Of a stretch of 13,305 bases of DNA, positions 7,025 through 13,045 are shown piece by piece. The stretch covers positions 1-13,305 of the forward strand of contig JACOZM010000113.1 in NCBI GenBank assembly GCA_016181345.1, in the 5' to 3' direction. How positions within the stretch are numbered: position 1 is the first letter of the stretch; each line of letters begins with the position of its first letter. A model generated the notes under the pieces. The model saw nothing but the letters and a program-made list of their open reading frames with translations. It searched no databases and was not told the DNA's origin. The stretch comes from Candidatus Woesearchaeota archaeon (lineage in GTDB: Archaea; Nanobdellota; Nanobdellia; Woesearchaeales; GW2011-AR9). A program made the translations under genes and the position numbers.

Positions 7025-7702
7025 ACTATTGCTTCCGCTTTTACCAGAGTGATAAATACTTTTCCCGATAGCCTGAATTAAATTGGCAGCTTGAGCTACT
7101 TGCTCGTTAAATCCTTTATATTCTCCCTCTTCAGCTGCTTCAATCCTTCGCTCAACTTCTGAAAGAGCATAACTGACGCGCTTCTGCTCCAGGCCAGTCA
7201 TATATCCTCGCTCCTCAACAGCCTGATAAATCGTCTTAACCTCTTTAGAAATTCCCATGATATCCATCTGGCTCATGGGCTTATAACTAACAGCAAAAGC
7301 CATTCCAGGAGTTCCATATTCTGTTTGCAATGCACCTTGCGGAAGTTTTACTTTTTCTTTATCAACTGTTTCTTCTAAAGCTGATGCTGATCTCCTTGAT
7401 GATTTTTCAGATTTTTCTTTTTTTTCAGAATCTTTCTCTTTAAAAGTTTCCCTTTCTCTTGAAATGCCTCTATGCTGCTGCAAGATTCTTTGCGCATCCT
7501 CACTTAAATTTTCTAAATCTTCTCTAGCAAATTCTGGAATGGGAACTTTTTCCACCCATTTTCTTCGCTCACGAAGTTCTGATTCGCTATCCTTAATCCC
7601 TTTCTGAGCTTCTTCAATCTCTTCTTTCTTCTTTTTTTCTAATTCCTTTAACTTTTTGATCCGTTCTTCCGGAGGAAGCCGTTTCATCTCTTCATCTGCC
7701 AT
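7010..7702 (-). CDS. Charged coiled-coil protein of unknown function
   Basis: This 230-residue soluble protein starts with a highly charged helix (about 4-50, LPPEERIKKLKELEKKKK) likely to form a coiled coil, then has a PIPEF segment (54-58), a Lys/Glu/Ser-rich probably disordered linker (80-115), a short conserved-looking stretch (QTEYGTPGMAFAVSYKP, 126-142) and a C-terminal helical part (150-215). No membrane segment or enzyme motif is seen. The ATG at 7702 has a TATA box about 27 nt upstream and no Shine-Dalgarno, so it is probably leaderless. The stop overlaps an ATG of the next frame (TGATG), and the 14-bp duplication sits exactly there, so the original C-terminus may have been different or fused to the MazG-like protein. 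Its role is unknown; an adaptor or scaffold is a guess based only on the coiled coil. Confidence 0.72.
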   Translation of the reverse strand: MADEEMKRLPPEERIKKLKELEKKKKEEIEEAQKGIKDSESELRERRKWVEKVPIPEFAREDLENLSEDAQRILQQHRGISRERETFKEKDSEKKEKSEKSSRRSASALEETVDKEKVKLPQGALQTEYGTPGMAFAVSYKPMSQMDIMGISKEVKTIYQAVEERGYMTGLEQKRVSYALSEVERRIEAAEEGEYKGFNEQVAQAANLIQAIGKSIYHSGKSGSNSMYRN

Positions 7703-7724
7703 AATTGAATATTATGCGAAACAA

Positions 7725-7734
7725 GTTTAAAAAC
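7725..7734 (-). promoter_or_regulatory. TATA box of the coiled-coil gene
   Basis: The minus strand reads GTTTTTAAAC, centred about 27 nt before the ATG at 7702, with a purine-rich BRE-like GAAAC just upstream. It implies a leaderless transcript that may also carry the MazG-like gene. Confidence 0.45.
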
Positions 7735-7800
7735 GTTTCTCGAGAATAATTGTGCTTGCAAATTTACTGTTGATTAAATTGATGAATCAAACTAAAAAAC

Positions 7801-8565
7801 TTAAAAGCGTCCATGCTGCATCTTACTAAAATCAGGAGAATTGAACTCAGAAGAATTAAGGTTGGGTGGATTAAAACCAGGAGGATTTAAGTTCAAAGTG
7901 TTATTTGAAGAAGGATCAAATCGAGAAGGATTAAAATCTGATGGAGTACTATCGGGAAACGGAGAATCGGATGGAGAAGAGAACGAAGGCTTATCTTCCT
8001 GCTCATCTAATTCCGTAGGATCAGGAGTTAGGCGGTCGATGAGTTCAATAACAAAATAGAAGACTGGGAAAAATACTAGCACCGCCAAGAAGAATTTTCC
8101 ATCTAATTCCAGCACACCATAAATGAGGGGAGTAAAGACAGCTAAGATGTAAGTTACTTCTCTTGTTCTTCCAAAGTAATGGACAAACCCCTTTGTTTTA
8201 ATCCCACCAATGATAATAACTACACCATAAGCTAGAACGAAAAAACAGATTATAAATTTAACAATTATTCCGCTGCCAAACTGAAGAGTTTCAGAAGTTA
8301 ATTGAGAAATAATCATCCTTGTCCAGTCAATAGAAACCCAGACGGGAATAACACCATTAGAGATTGCATTTCCAAACGATGTTTTCTTTTTTTCCTGAAA
8401 AAATTCAGCGAAAAACCAGGCAATCCAAATAGGAATAATGATCCAGAGAATATGAGGATTCTTAAAGGGAATGTAAAAAAGGATAGATAACCAATAGACC
8501 AATAAACTCCAGCTATAACTAAGAAAGCCAAGAAGATGCGTACCTATCACACTCATAATAGACAT
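7801..8565 (-). CDS. Polytopic membrane protein with a proline-rich pentapeptide-repeat tail
   Basis: This 254-residue protein has five or six hydrophobic helices (about 12-32, 37-56, a weaker one at 68-86, 99-120, 137-152, 157-177) and a soluble tail from 178. After an acidic linker (DPTELDEQEDKP) the tail is built of about ten 5-residue units, consensus N/D-P-P/S-x-F/L, at roughly 196-245 (for example NPSRF, NPPGF, NPPNL, NSPDF). The 15-nt period is visible in the DNA at about 7817-7970. This is not the classic A(D/N)LXX pentapeptide fold; Pro and Asn suggest a disordered or extended tail. The ATG at 8565 has a TATA box 25 nt upstream, so it is likely leaderless; ATG 8556 is an alternative. 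A T6 run (7794-7799 region, minus strand) just after the stop may terminate it. No function is recognised. Confidence 0.75.
   Translation of the reverse strand: MSIMSVIGTHLLGFLSYSWSLLVYWLSILFYIPFKNPHILWIIIPIWIAWFFAEFFQEKKKTSFGNAISNGVIPVWVSIDWTRMIISQLTSETLQFGSGIIVKFIICFFVLAYGVVIIIGGIKTKGFVHYFGRTREVTYILAVFTPLIYGVLELDGKFFLAVLVFFPVFYFVIELIDRLTPDPTELDEQEDKPSFSSPSDSPFPDSTPSDFNPSRFDPSSNNTLNLNPPGFNPPNLNSSEFNSPDFSKMQHGRF
7815..7967 (-). repeat. 15-nt tandem repeat coding for the pentapeptide tail
   Basis: About ten degenerate 15-nt units follow one another, seen on the plus strand as GGAGAATTGAACTCA, GAAGAATTAAGGTTG, GGTGGATTAAAACCA, GGAGGATTTAAGTTC and so on. The middle units are the best conserved. 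The period is a multiple of three and stays in frame, so the array is under coding constraint. Confidence 0.7.
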
Positions 8566-8585
8566 AGAGGTATTGTAGTTTAAAG

Positions 8586-8595
8586 ATATATAAAT
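8586..8595 (-). promoter_or_regulatory. TATA box of the pentapeptide-tail membrane protein gene
   Basis: The minus strand reads ATTTATATAT, centred about 25 nt before the ATG at 8565, consistent with a leaderless mRNA. Confidence 0.55.
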
Positions 8596-8647
8596 ATTTG
8601 GTCATATCAAGCTAAAAATAATCTCTTAGCTAATCATCAACCAATCT

Positions 8648-10189
8648 CTACCATGAAATCAGGTTAAAATGTTTCTTAAACGTATGATAGCCGTTCCAGG
8701 CATGAGAAACATTATGGCCTTTCTTACTTTTTTTGAAGTCAGAAATCTTTTTATCCAACTCTGTCTGTTCTTTTTTACTTAGTTTCTTTTCCGCACCATG
8801 AGCTTTTGGTTTTGATGGGAAAATATCGCTGAAGAAACCCCTCTTCACTTCCTGCCCTTCTGTTTTAGCTTCGTCTTCCAGCTTAGATACTTGTCCTTTA
8901 GCCTCAGCAAGATACTTGCTTAGCTCTGTACCTAAAGCTTCCATAGCTTCCTGGACAGAAGCAGAAACATCACCCATCAGCATAAAGGATTCTTTCTCTT
9001 TTAATTTAACATAGTTATCGACATCTTCCTTCAGCCAATTGTAACAGCGAAGATTCATCTCTAATTTCCCGATATGAACTGGACCTCGTTGATATCCTTC
9101 CTGAACTACTTTCATCTCCGGCCGAGTACGATAATTAAACGTAGCCAGGACTGATTCATAACCTTTGATATCTCCGGCTACTTTTATCTCTCTCATCGCC
9201 AATATTTCAACGTCCAGCATGCTTCCTTCAAAAGCAGAGACTATTTCGGGCATAGACATGTTTTTTTCTTTCATCGTCAATTTTTCGACATGGCGCAAGT
9301 AAGGTTTAATCCAAGCCAGATACATATTAATGATCTCAAAATGCTGTTTAAGATAAGAAAGCATAAATTGCCGCCTATTCCTATGCTCAATCTGGGTGCG
9401 CCGTCTCCATTCTAAGAATTGACGAAGGTGTCTGATTAAGACACGCAAAACACTTTCGTTGAAATTTTTTCGTAATCCTTCGATATATTTCTCCAATTCC
9501 TCAGAAGAGCTTAACGGGGGAGCGTCAAAAAATAAATCAGGAAGAGTGATAAACTCCAGCTCTCGAGACATTCCGTAAACTGATGCGGCACTTTTTCCCC
9601 CCCCTTGAACAAGATCAATAAAAATTCCTTTTAAAGTTATTTCTGAACTCTTTCCCCGCTTATCCATCGGTTTTTTTGATTCGGCTTCTGCTTCGTTGTA
9701 ATATGCCAACCGTTCGTCGATGACTCTTAACTCACGAACCATTTGGAATAATTCCTTGATCATCTTTCCTGTTGTGGCTAAAAACTGCGAGACCTTATCC
9801 TGTTGTCCACCTAATCTTTGCTGAGTGATCCCAAAGAAAGCAGAATTTTCTGCAGCAGCAAAAGAGTCTTCAACTTTTAACACTTTAGAAAAATTCTGAC
9901 GCAAATATTCTAACATCCAAAAGTACGGCCCTTCTAAGCTAAGGTCATAGACTTCTAAAGAAAGCCAGTATGTTTTTGACGGACTAGGAAACCCAGTCCT
10001 TTCAAAACCAGTCGGAGAACTCCCATGAACTTGATGAAATGTCATCTGCCGTTCTTCTTCATCAGCATCAGAAGCTTCAAATTTTCCGCTTTTTGGAGCC
10101 CATTCCTTGATCTTAGAATTATAATTATATTTAGATTTAGCACTCTCTTTAATAAATCCGTAACGGAGCAATAATTCAGTTTTATCCAC
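8648..10189 (-). CDS. 513-residue soluble protein of unknown function
   Basis: No membrane segment, signal peptide or standard catalytic motif is seen. The N-terminal third (1-130) is mixed, with YWLSLEVYDLSLEGPYFWMLEYL at about 74-96 looking like strand followed by helix. Residues 130-170 and 230-305 are helical and rich in Arg (HLRQFLEWRRRTQIEHRNRR, written here as a region at 254-273), and 410-490 is a charged helical region. A GGGKS at 197-201 resembles a P-loop but lacks the upstream glycine. The last 15 residues (WNGYHTFKKHFNLISW) are aromatic and basic and may be a conserved tail. The start is GTG at 10187-10189, chosen because AGGGGAT lies 6 nt upstream. A TATA box 39 nt upstream gives a short leader. 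It is the first gene of the five-gene minus-strand block. I recall similar C-termini in DPANN hypotheticals but know no function. Confidence 0.72.
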   Translation of the reverse strand: MDKTELLLRYGFIKESAKSKYNYNSKIKEWAPKSGKFEASDADEEERQMTFHQVHGSSPTGFERTGFPSPSKTYWLSLEVYDLSLEGPYFWMLEYLRQNFSKVLKVEDSFAAAENSAFFGITQQRLGGQQDKVSQFLATTGKMIKELFQMVRELRVIDERLAYYNEAEAESKKPMDKRGKSSEITLKGIFIDLVQGGGKSAASVYGMSRELEFITLPDLFFDAPPLSSSEELEKYIEGLRKNFNESVLRVLIRHLRQFLEWRRRTQIEHRNRRQFMLSYLKQHFEIINMYLAWIKPYLRHVEKLTMKEKNMSMPEIVSAFEGSMLDVEILAMREIKVAGDIKGYESVLATFNYRTRPEMKVVQEGYQRGPVHIGKLEMNLRCYNWLKEDVDNYVKLKEKESFMLMGDVSASVQEAMEALGTELSKYLAEAKGQVSKLEDEAKTEGQEVKRGFFSDIFPSKPKAHGAEKKLSKKEQTELDKKISDFKKSKKGHNVSHAWNGYHTFKKHFNLISW

Positions 10190-10194
10190 AAATA

Positions 10195-10202
10195 TCCCCT
10201 TT
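10195..10202 (-). promoter_or_regulatory. Shine-Dalgarno deciding a GTG start
   Basis: AAGGGGAT precedes the GTG at 10189 by about 6 nt on the minus strand. It supports the GTG as the true start of the 513-residue protein. Confidence 0.55.
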
Positions 10203-10222
10203 TTAAGAAGTATTCATTCAGC

Positions 10223-10232
10223 TATTTAATAA
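10223..10232 (-). promoter_or_regulatory. TATA box of the 513-residue protein gene
   Basis: The minus strand reads TTATTAAATA about 39 nt before the GTG, giving a leader of about 12-15 nt that includes the Shine-Dalgarno. Confidence 0.45.
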
Positions 10233-10302
10233 GTTTTTTGTTTATTTCCTTTTTGTATTATCCTGAGACTATTTCTGACTGGAAATGATCGATTATTTTA
10301 TT

Positions 10303-10977
10303 TCAACATTTCCTACATTTCAAAAACAATAGGTTTTCTTTTTCATAAAATTTCAGTTTAAATCCAGCTTCCCGAGTGATATTTGCCCACTTCTTGGCTT
10401 GAAAAGAATTAATTTCTTTCTGTCTCTGCCAGTCATTCAGTTTTTTAGATGATAACACGGCAACAAAATAGCCGTCTATCTTTAGTACGCGATAGATCTC
10501 AGAAAGCAATGAAGAAATATTTTGAACGTAATTTAAAACAAAGACTGCTGTTACTGACGGGAATTCTTCATCTTTGAACGGTAAAGGTTGTTCTATATCA
10601 CCTTGAATTTTTTTTCTGCAATTCTCATTGAATGACAGCATTTTTTCAGAGATGTCAAATCCAACTGAAGGAAGGTAGCTGTAAGAGCCACAGCCTAGGT
10701 CTAGATTTTTTCTCTCTTTAGTACCCTGAATTTTAATACTCCGATTATTAGAGAGAAAGGATAATTCTGACCTAACTAATTCCCTTTTTTCTTTATTGAT
10801 CTTATGATCCCACATAAATGCTTCAGCATTCCAGAAGGATGTTTTTTTCTCTGGCCAGCCTTTTGCCCAGGATATCTTTTTTGCTAACTGCTTTAGTCTT
10901 GAGGTTACGTCTACTCCGTAATTGAACTCCAACAAACTTTCCATAAATTTCGTTTCAACGTCTATTGTTTGTTTCAT
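10303..10977 (-). CDS. Class I SAM-dependent methyltransferase (Methyltransf_11-like)
   Basis: This 224-residue protein contains the class I fold signatures: motif I LDLGCG at 92-97 for SAM binding, an acidic residue D108 at the end of the next strand (GFDIS), GDIEQPLPF at 126-134, the post-II strand VFVLNYV at 145-151 and the motif III helix/strand LLSEIYRVLKIDGYFVAVLS at about 157-176. Only about ten residues separate motif I from D108, shorter than usual. An unusual N-terminal segment (1-88), including FNYGVDVTSRL and KKISWAKGWPEKKTSFWN, probably caps the active site and determines the substrate, which cannot be inferred. It ends in CRKC. The ATG at 10977 is 9 bp after the MFS gene's stop and there is no separate promoter, so the two are co-transcribed. 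Confidence 0.85.
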   Translation of the reverse strand: MKQTIDVETKFMESLLEFNYGVDVTSRLKQLAKKISWAKGWPEKKTSFWNAEAFMWDHKINKEKRELVRSELSFLSNNRSIKIQGTKERKNLDLGCGSYSYLPSVGFDISEKMLSFNENCRKKIQGDIEQPLPFKDEEFPSVTAVFVLNYVQNISSLLSEIYRVLKIDGYFVAVLSSKKLNDWQRQKEINSFQAKKWANITREAGFKLKFYEKENLLFLKCRKC

Positions 10978-10986
10978 GAGTTTTGT

Positions 10987-12072
10987 CTAGAATAATAAAG
11001 CAGCAAAGTTTAGGATCCCATGAGCAATCAATCCGCCGGATAAGCTATTTGTCATTAAAACAATGATTAGAACTGACATCCGGCCTAAACAGATAAAAAC
11101 TTCTCGAGTGACAAAATATCCAGAAGCTCTTCCTCGAGCACTATCAACATCTAGCGCTTGCAATGGAGAGACCATAATGCCATAGGTCATTGCGCCAAAA
11201 ATAGTGGCGGCGTAAACTTGCCCAACCGTTTGAACAAATGCGCGTACAAACCAAGAGATTGATTCTCCAATGGCGCTCCAGCGGATTATTGTTCTTTTTT
11301 CAACATGGTCGCTATATTTCCCGACAAATAGAATCAAAACTGCTCCAACTCCAGAAAGCAATGAGCCAAGTATTCCCAAAGAAAAATATCCCCCTAAGAT
11401 TGAAAACATAAATAATGGCCAGATAACTCCGCTAGTTGTTATATACGACCCATGCGAAATAAAATAGAGAAGATGTCGCCAATGATGCTTGTCAATGAGA
11501 GAGCGAAGAGAGAATTCATAGTGAATATGCTCATCTTTACTCAAAAATAGGACTAATGCAGAAATAAACAGAAATAATGCAGACAAGACAAATAGGATAT
11601 AGAATCCTACTAGATTAATTAATAATCCGCCAACCACTGGACCAATTAAGCTGGCTATGATCGATGCGCTTAATCTTTTCCCAGATTCCTCACCTCGATG
11701 TTTATGATGAGAGGAATGATAGAACAAAAGGTTCATCCCAATCCAGTAGAAGGATAAGGAAATTCCGACAAGAAGGCCAAGCCACAAAAGGTTTAACTTT
11801 ACCTTAGGCAGAATATTAAGTAAAACCAAGAAGGCCAAATAGAATGGAATACTTATCAAAACAGTATGTTTGACCCCATACCATTCACAACATTTAGCTG
11901 CAAGGGGGGAAAATAATCCTAAGACAAGGGAGTAGAAGATAAAGAAGAGGATGGTTTGCTCGAAGCTATATCCTATCTCTTTATAGAGATAAAGAGGGAT
12001 AAATAAACTAATTAAGGAAAGAGCAAAATAGCGCAGAGCTAGGGAAATATAAACTCTTTTGATTAGGCTCAT
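10987..12072 (-). CDS. Major facilitator superfamily transporter
   Basis: This 361-residue protein has about 12 hydrophobic helices. It shows the pattern of an MFS drug/metabolite exporter: a short cytosolic start, a loop AAKCCEWYGVKHTV near the first MFS motif-A position, a charged central loop (SKDEHIHYEF), and the repeat of motif A in the C-terminal half as GKYSDHVEKRTIIR. The open frame extends upstream to 12216, but that extension would run through the tRNA gene and its intron. The ATG at 12070-12072 (MSLIKRVYISLALRYF) is chosen because a TATA box lies about 29 nt upstream, giving a leaderless mRNA like several neighbours, and the extension is not membrane-like at its start. The substrate is unknown. 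The methyltransferase follows 9 bp after the stop, so a modified-metabolite export role is conceivable. Confidence 0.85.
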   Translation of the reverse strand: MSLIKRVYISLALRYFALSLISLFIPLYLYKEIGYSFEQTILFFIFYSLVLGLFSPLAAKCCEWYGVKHTVLISIPFYLAFLVLLNILPKVKLNLLWLGLLVGISLSFYWIGMNLLFYHSSHHKHRGEESGKRLSASIIASLIGPVVGGLLINLVGFYILFVLSALFLFISALVLFLSKDEHIHYEFSLRSLIDKHHWRHLLYFISHGSYITTSGVIWPLFMFSILGGYFSLGILGSLLSGVGAVLILFVGKYSDHVEKRTIIRWSAIGESISWFVRAFVQTVGQVYAATIFGAMTYGIMVSPLQALDVDSARGRASGYFVTREVFICLGRMSVLIIVLMTNSLSGGLIAHGILNFAALLF

Positions 12073-12097
12073 GGAAAGGTTTTGATAGGTGATAGTG

Positions 12098-12105
12098 ATA
12101 AATAA
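12098..12105 (-). promoter_or_regulatory. TATA box of the MFS-methyltransferase operon
   Basis: The minus strand reads TTATTTAT, about 29 nt before the ATG at 12072. It supports that start over the longer reading frame into the tRNA. Confidence 0.45.
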
Positions 12106-12128
12106 GTCCCTCAAGAAACCAGAAAAGA

Positions 12129-12138
12129 TATATAAATA
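12129..12138 (+). promoter_or_regulatory. TATA box of tRNA-Val
   Basis: TATATAAATA is centred about 28 nt before the first base of the tRNA at 12162, the standard archaeal spacing for transcription starting at the mature 5' end. Confidence 0.65.
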
Positions 12139-12161
12139 ATAAGCTAAATTAGAAAATAGTT

Positions 12162-12276
12162 GGACCCGTGGTCTAGTAGTTATGACGTCCGCCTGACTTG
12201 AAGATTTTATTTTCATGCTGAGAAGAAGATTTTCTGAGAACGCGGGAGATCCTGGGTGCGAATCCCAGCGGGTCCA
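12162..12276 (+). tRNA. tRNA-Val (anticodon GAC) with a 42-nt intron at 37/38
   Basis: The acceptor stem GGACCCG/CGGGTCC (12162-12168 and 12269-12275), discriminator A12276, D arm, anticodon stem TCCGC/GCGGG, 5-nt variable loop and T stem CTGGG/CCCAG all form. The anticodon loop begins C-T then GAC (12195-12197), which reads GUU and GUC valine codons. The intron is 12199-12240; without it the mature tRNA is 73 nt, and CCA is not encoded. Odd points: the D loop has AG where GG (18-19) is expected, the T loop is TGCGAAT rather than TTCGAAT so position 55 is G, and position 37 is a pyrimidine. These concern a nearly universal tertiary contact (G18-psi55), so the gene may be functional but divergent, or decaying. 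A T-rich stretch at 12277-12296 may terminate transcription. Confidence 0.88.
12199..12240 (+). other. Bulge-helix-bulge tRNA intron
   Basis: The precursor folds into the archaeal splicing motif: outer helix TCCGC/GCGGG, 3' bulge AAC, central 4-bp helix CTGA/TGAG with one G-G mismatch, 5' bulge CTT, and inner helix GAAGAT (12200-12205) with ATTTTC (12229-12234). Cutting after the second base of each 3-nt bulge removes exactly 42 nt at the canonical 37/38 site. GAAGATTTT occurs twice inside the intron (12200-12208, 12225-12233), and a second ATTTTC (12209-12214) could pair locally and compete with the inner helix. Confidence 0.75.
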
Positions 12277-12331
12277 GTTGTTTCTAGTTATTTTATTGGA
12301 GAGACTTGAGGGGCAGGCTGCACTTATGTGT

Positions 12332-12348
12332 TGGTGCCAGCGGGTCCA
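12332..12348 (+). repeat. Partial copy of the tRNA-Val 3' end
   Basis: GGTGC followed by CAGCGGGTCCA matches the tRNA T-arm and acceptor end (GGTGC and CAGCGGGTCCA) apart from a 6-base deletion of the T-loop. The copy ends at the same A and lies 72 bp after the tRNA end. It shares the atypical GGTGC. It may be an att-site remnant or a simple local duplication. The rest of 12277-12445 shows no gene. Confidence 0.55.
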
Positions 12349-12410
12349 TTCGTGATTCTTAACTTTCCGATCTACTCTTTACCATTCTTATTTCTTTGCT
12401 CACAAAAAGA

Positions 12411-12418
12411 ATATAAAC
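12411..12418 (+). promoter_or_regulatory. TATA box of the 158-residue membrane protein gene
   Basis: ATATAAAC lies about 32 nt before the ATG at 12446, giving a leader of only a few nucleotides. Confidence 0.45.
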
Positions 12419-12445
12419 ACAACAATTCTTCTAAAAATGATTTAA

Positions 12446-12922
12446 ATGGATACTCCAGAACAGACAAATCAAGAAACTCCAGCATATATCTTAAGCCAAA
12501 GTAAAGCTAGGGCTTTAGTGCCAAAAATACTTTCCTTCTTCGTATTAGGGGTTATCTTTTATTTAGGAGTTTTATTAAATCTATCTTTGTTAGAGTTATC
12601 ATCAGAAGTAAAAGATATGGTTGAAATTGGTTCAGTAGGGATATTGGTTGTTGTCATTATCCTGGGGATTTATCTAGCTATACGCCGAGCATGGCAACAG
12701 TATCTATTTTACTCCACAAAAATTGTCCAAAACAAGAAAAGTGTTGAATATGTTTTGATTACTAACGTTGTTCCGAAAAAGAATCTTTGGGATAAAATGT
12801 TTAAAACACAATCATACCCATTAACTAAAGAATTCTCGTTAAAACATATTTCTGATGACATTCAGCTTCAGAACTATCTTCAGCAATTAGTAGATTATGC
12901 AAATAGGATAAAGGCGTTATAA
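12446..12922 (+). CDS. Two-helix membrane protein of unknown function
   Basis: This 158-residue protein has a polar N-terminus (1-24), two membrane helices (about 27-47 and 63-81) separated by a short acidic loop, then a soluble C-terminal domain of about 75 residues beginning RRAWQQYLFYSTKIV. The pattern of two helices followed by a small beta-rich domain resembles bacterial-type PH-domain (bPH2) membrane proteins, but the resemblance is weak and no motif proves it. With the C-terminal domain probably cytosolic, it could sense or bind membrane-associated partners. The ATG at 12446 follows a TATA box by 32 nt; there is no Shine-Dalgarno, so it is nearly leaderless. It is convergent with the small permease-like gene, with a tandem repeat array between them. 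Confidence 0.75.
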   Translation: MDTPEQTNQETPAYILSQSKARALVPKILSFFVLGVIFYLGVLLNLSLLELSSEVKDMVEIGSVGILVVVIILGIYLAIRRAWQQYLFYSTKIVQNKKSVEYVLITNVVPKKNLWDKMFKTQSYPLTKEFSLKHISDDIQLQNYLQQLVDYANRIKAL

Positions 12923-12934
12923 AATTAATTCTTT

Positions 12935-13045
12935 GCTTACCTCCTTTCTTGACTTAGCTTTTATAGCTTAGCTTTTATGGCTTAACTTCTTTTCTGGACT
13001 TAGCTTTCATTACTTAGCTTCCTTAACCTAACTTCCTTTCTCAAC
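12935..13045. repeat. Imperfect ~14-nt tandem repeat array
   Basis: On the minus strand about seven units of the form RAAGYTAAGYNATR follow one another (GAAGTTAGGTTAAG, GAAGCTAAGTAATG, AAAGCTAAGTCCAG with four extra bases, GAAGTTAAGCCATA, AAAGCTAAGCTATA and so on). Periods are mainly 14 nt with some 18-nt units. The array lies between two convergent genes and runs into the last codons of the 64-residue gene. The period is not a multiple of three. Confidence 0.7.

Noticed and set aside
7766..7790. TTGATT/AATCAA hairpin downstream of the repeat-tail membrane protein gene
   Set aside because: The arms are short and AT-only, expected by chance in this base composition; the T6 run alone is a better termination signal.
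9587..9601. GGGKS in the 513-residue protein as a Walker A P-loop
   Set aside because: The upstream glycine of GxxxxGK(S/T) is absent, and no Walker B or strand-loop-helix context is clear.
10281..10313. Inverted repeat GGAAATG/CATTTCC after the methyltransferase as terminator
   Set aside because: The stem is only 7 bp around a 19-nt loop, overlaps the last codons, and is not followed by a U-run in the direction of transcription.
12073..12216. 48-residue N-terminal extension of the MFS frame up to an ATG at 12216
   Set aside because: It would start inside the tRNA intron and run antisense through the tRNA 5' half; the ATG at 12072 has a TATA box at leaderless spacing and begins right before the first membrane helix.
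12935..13045. CRISPR array
   Set aside because: Units are about 14 nt with no unique spacers of constant length, and no cas genes are nearby.
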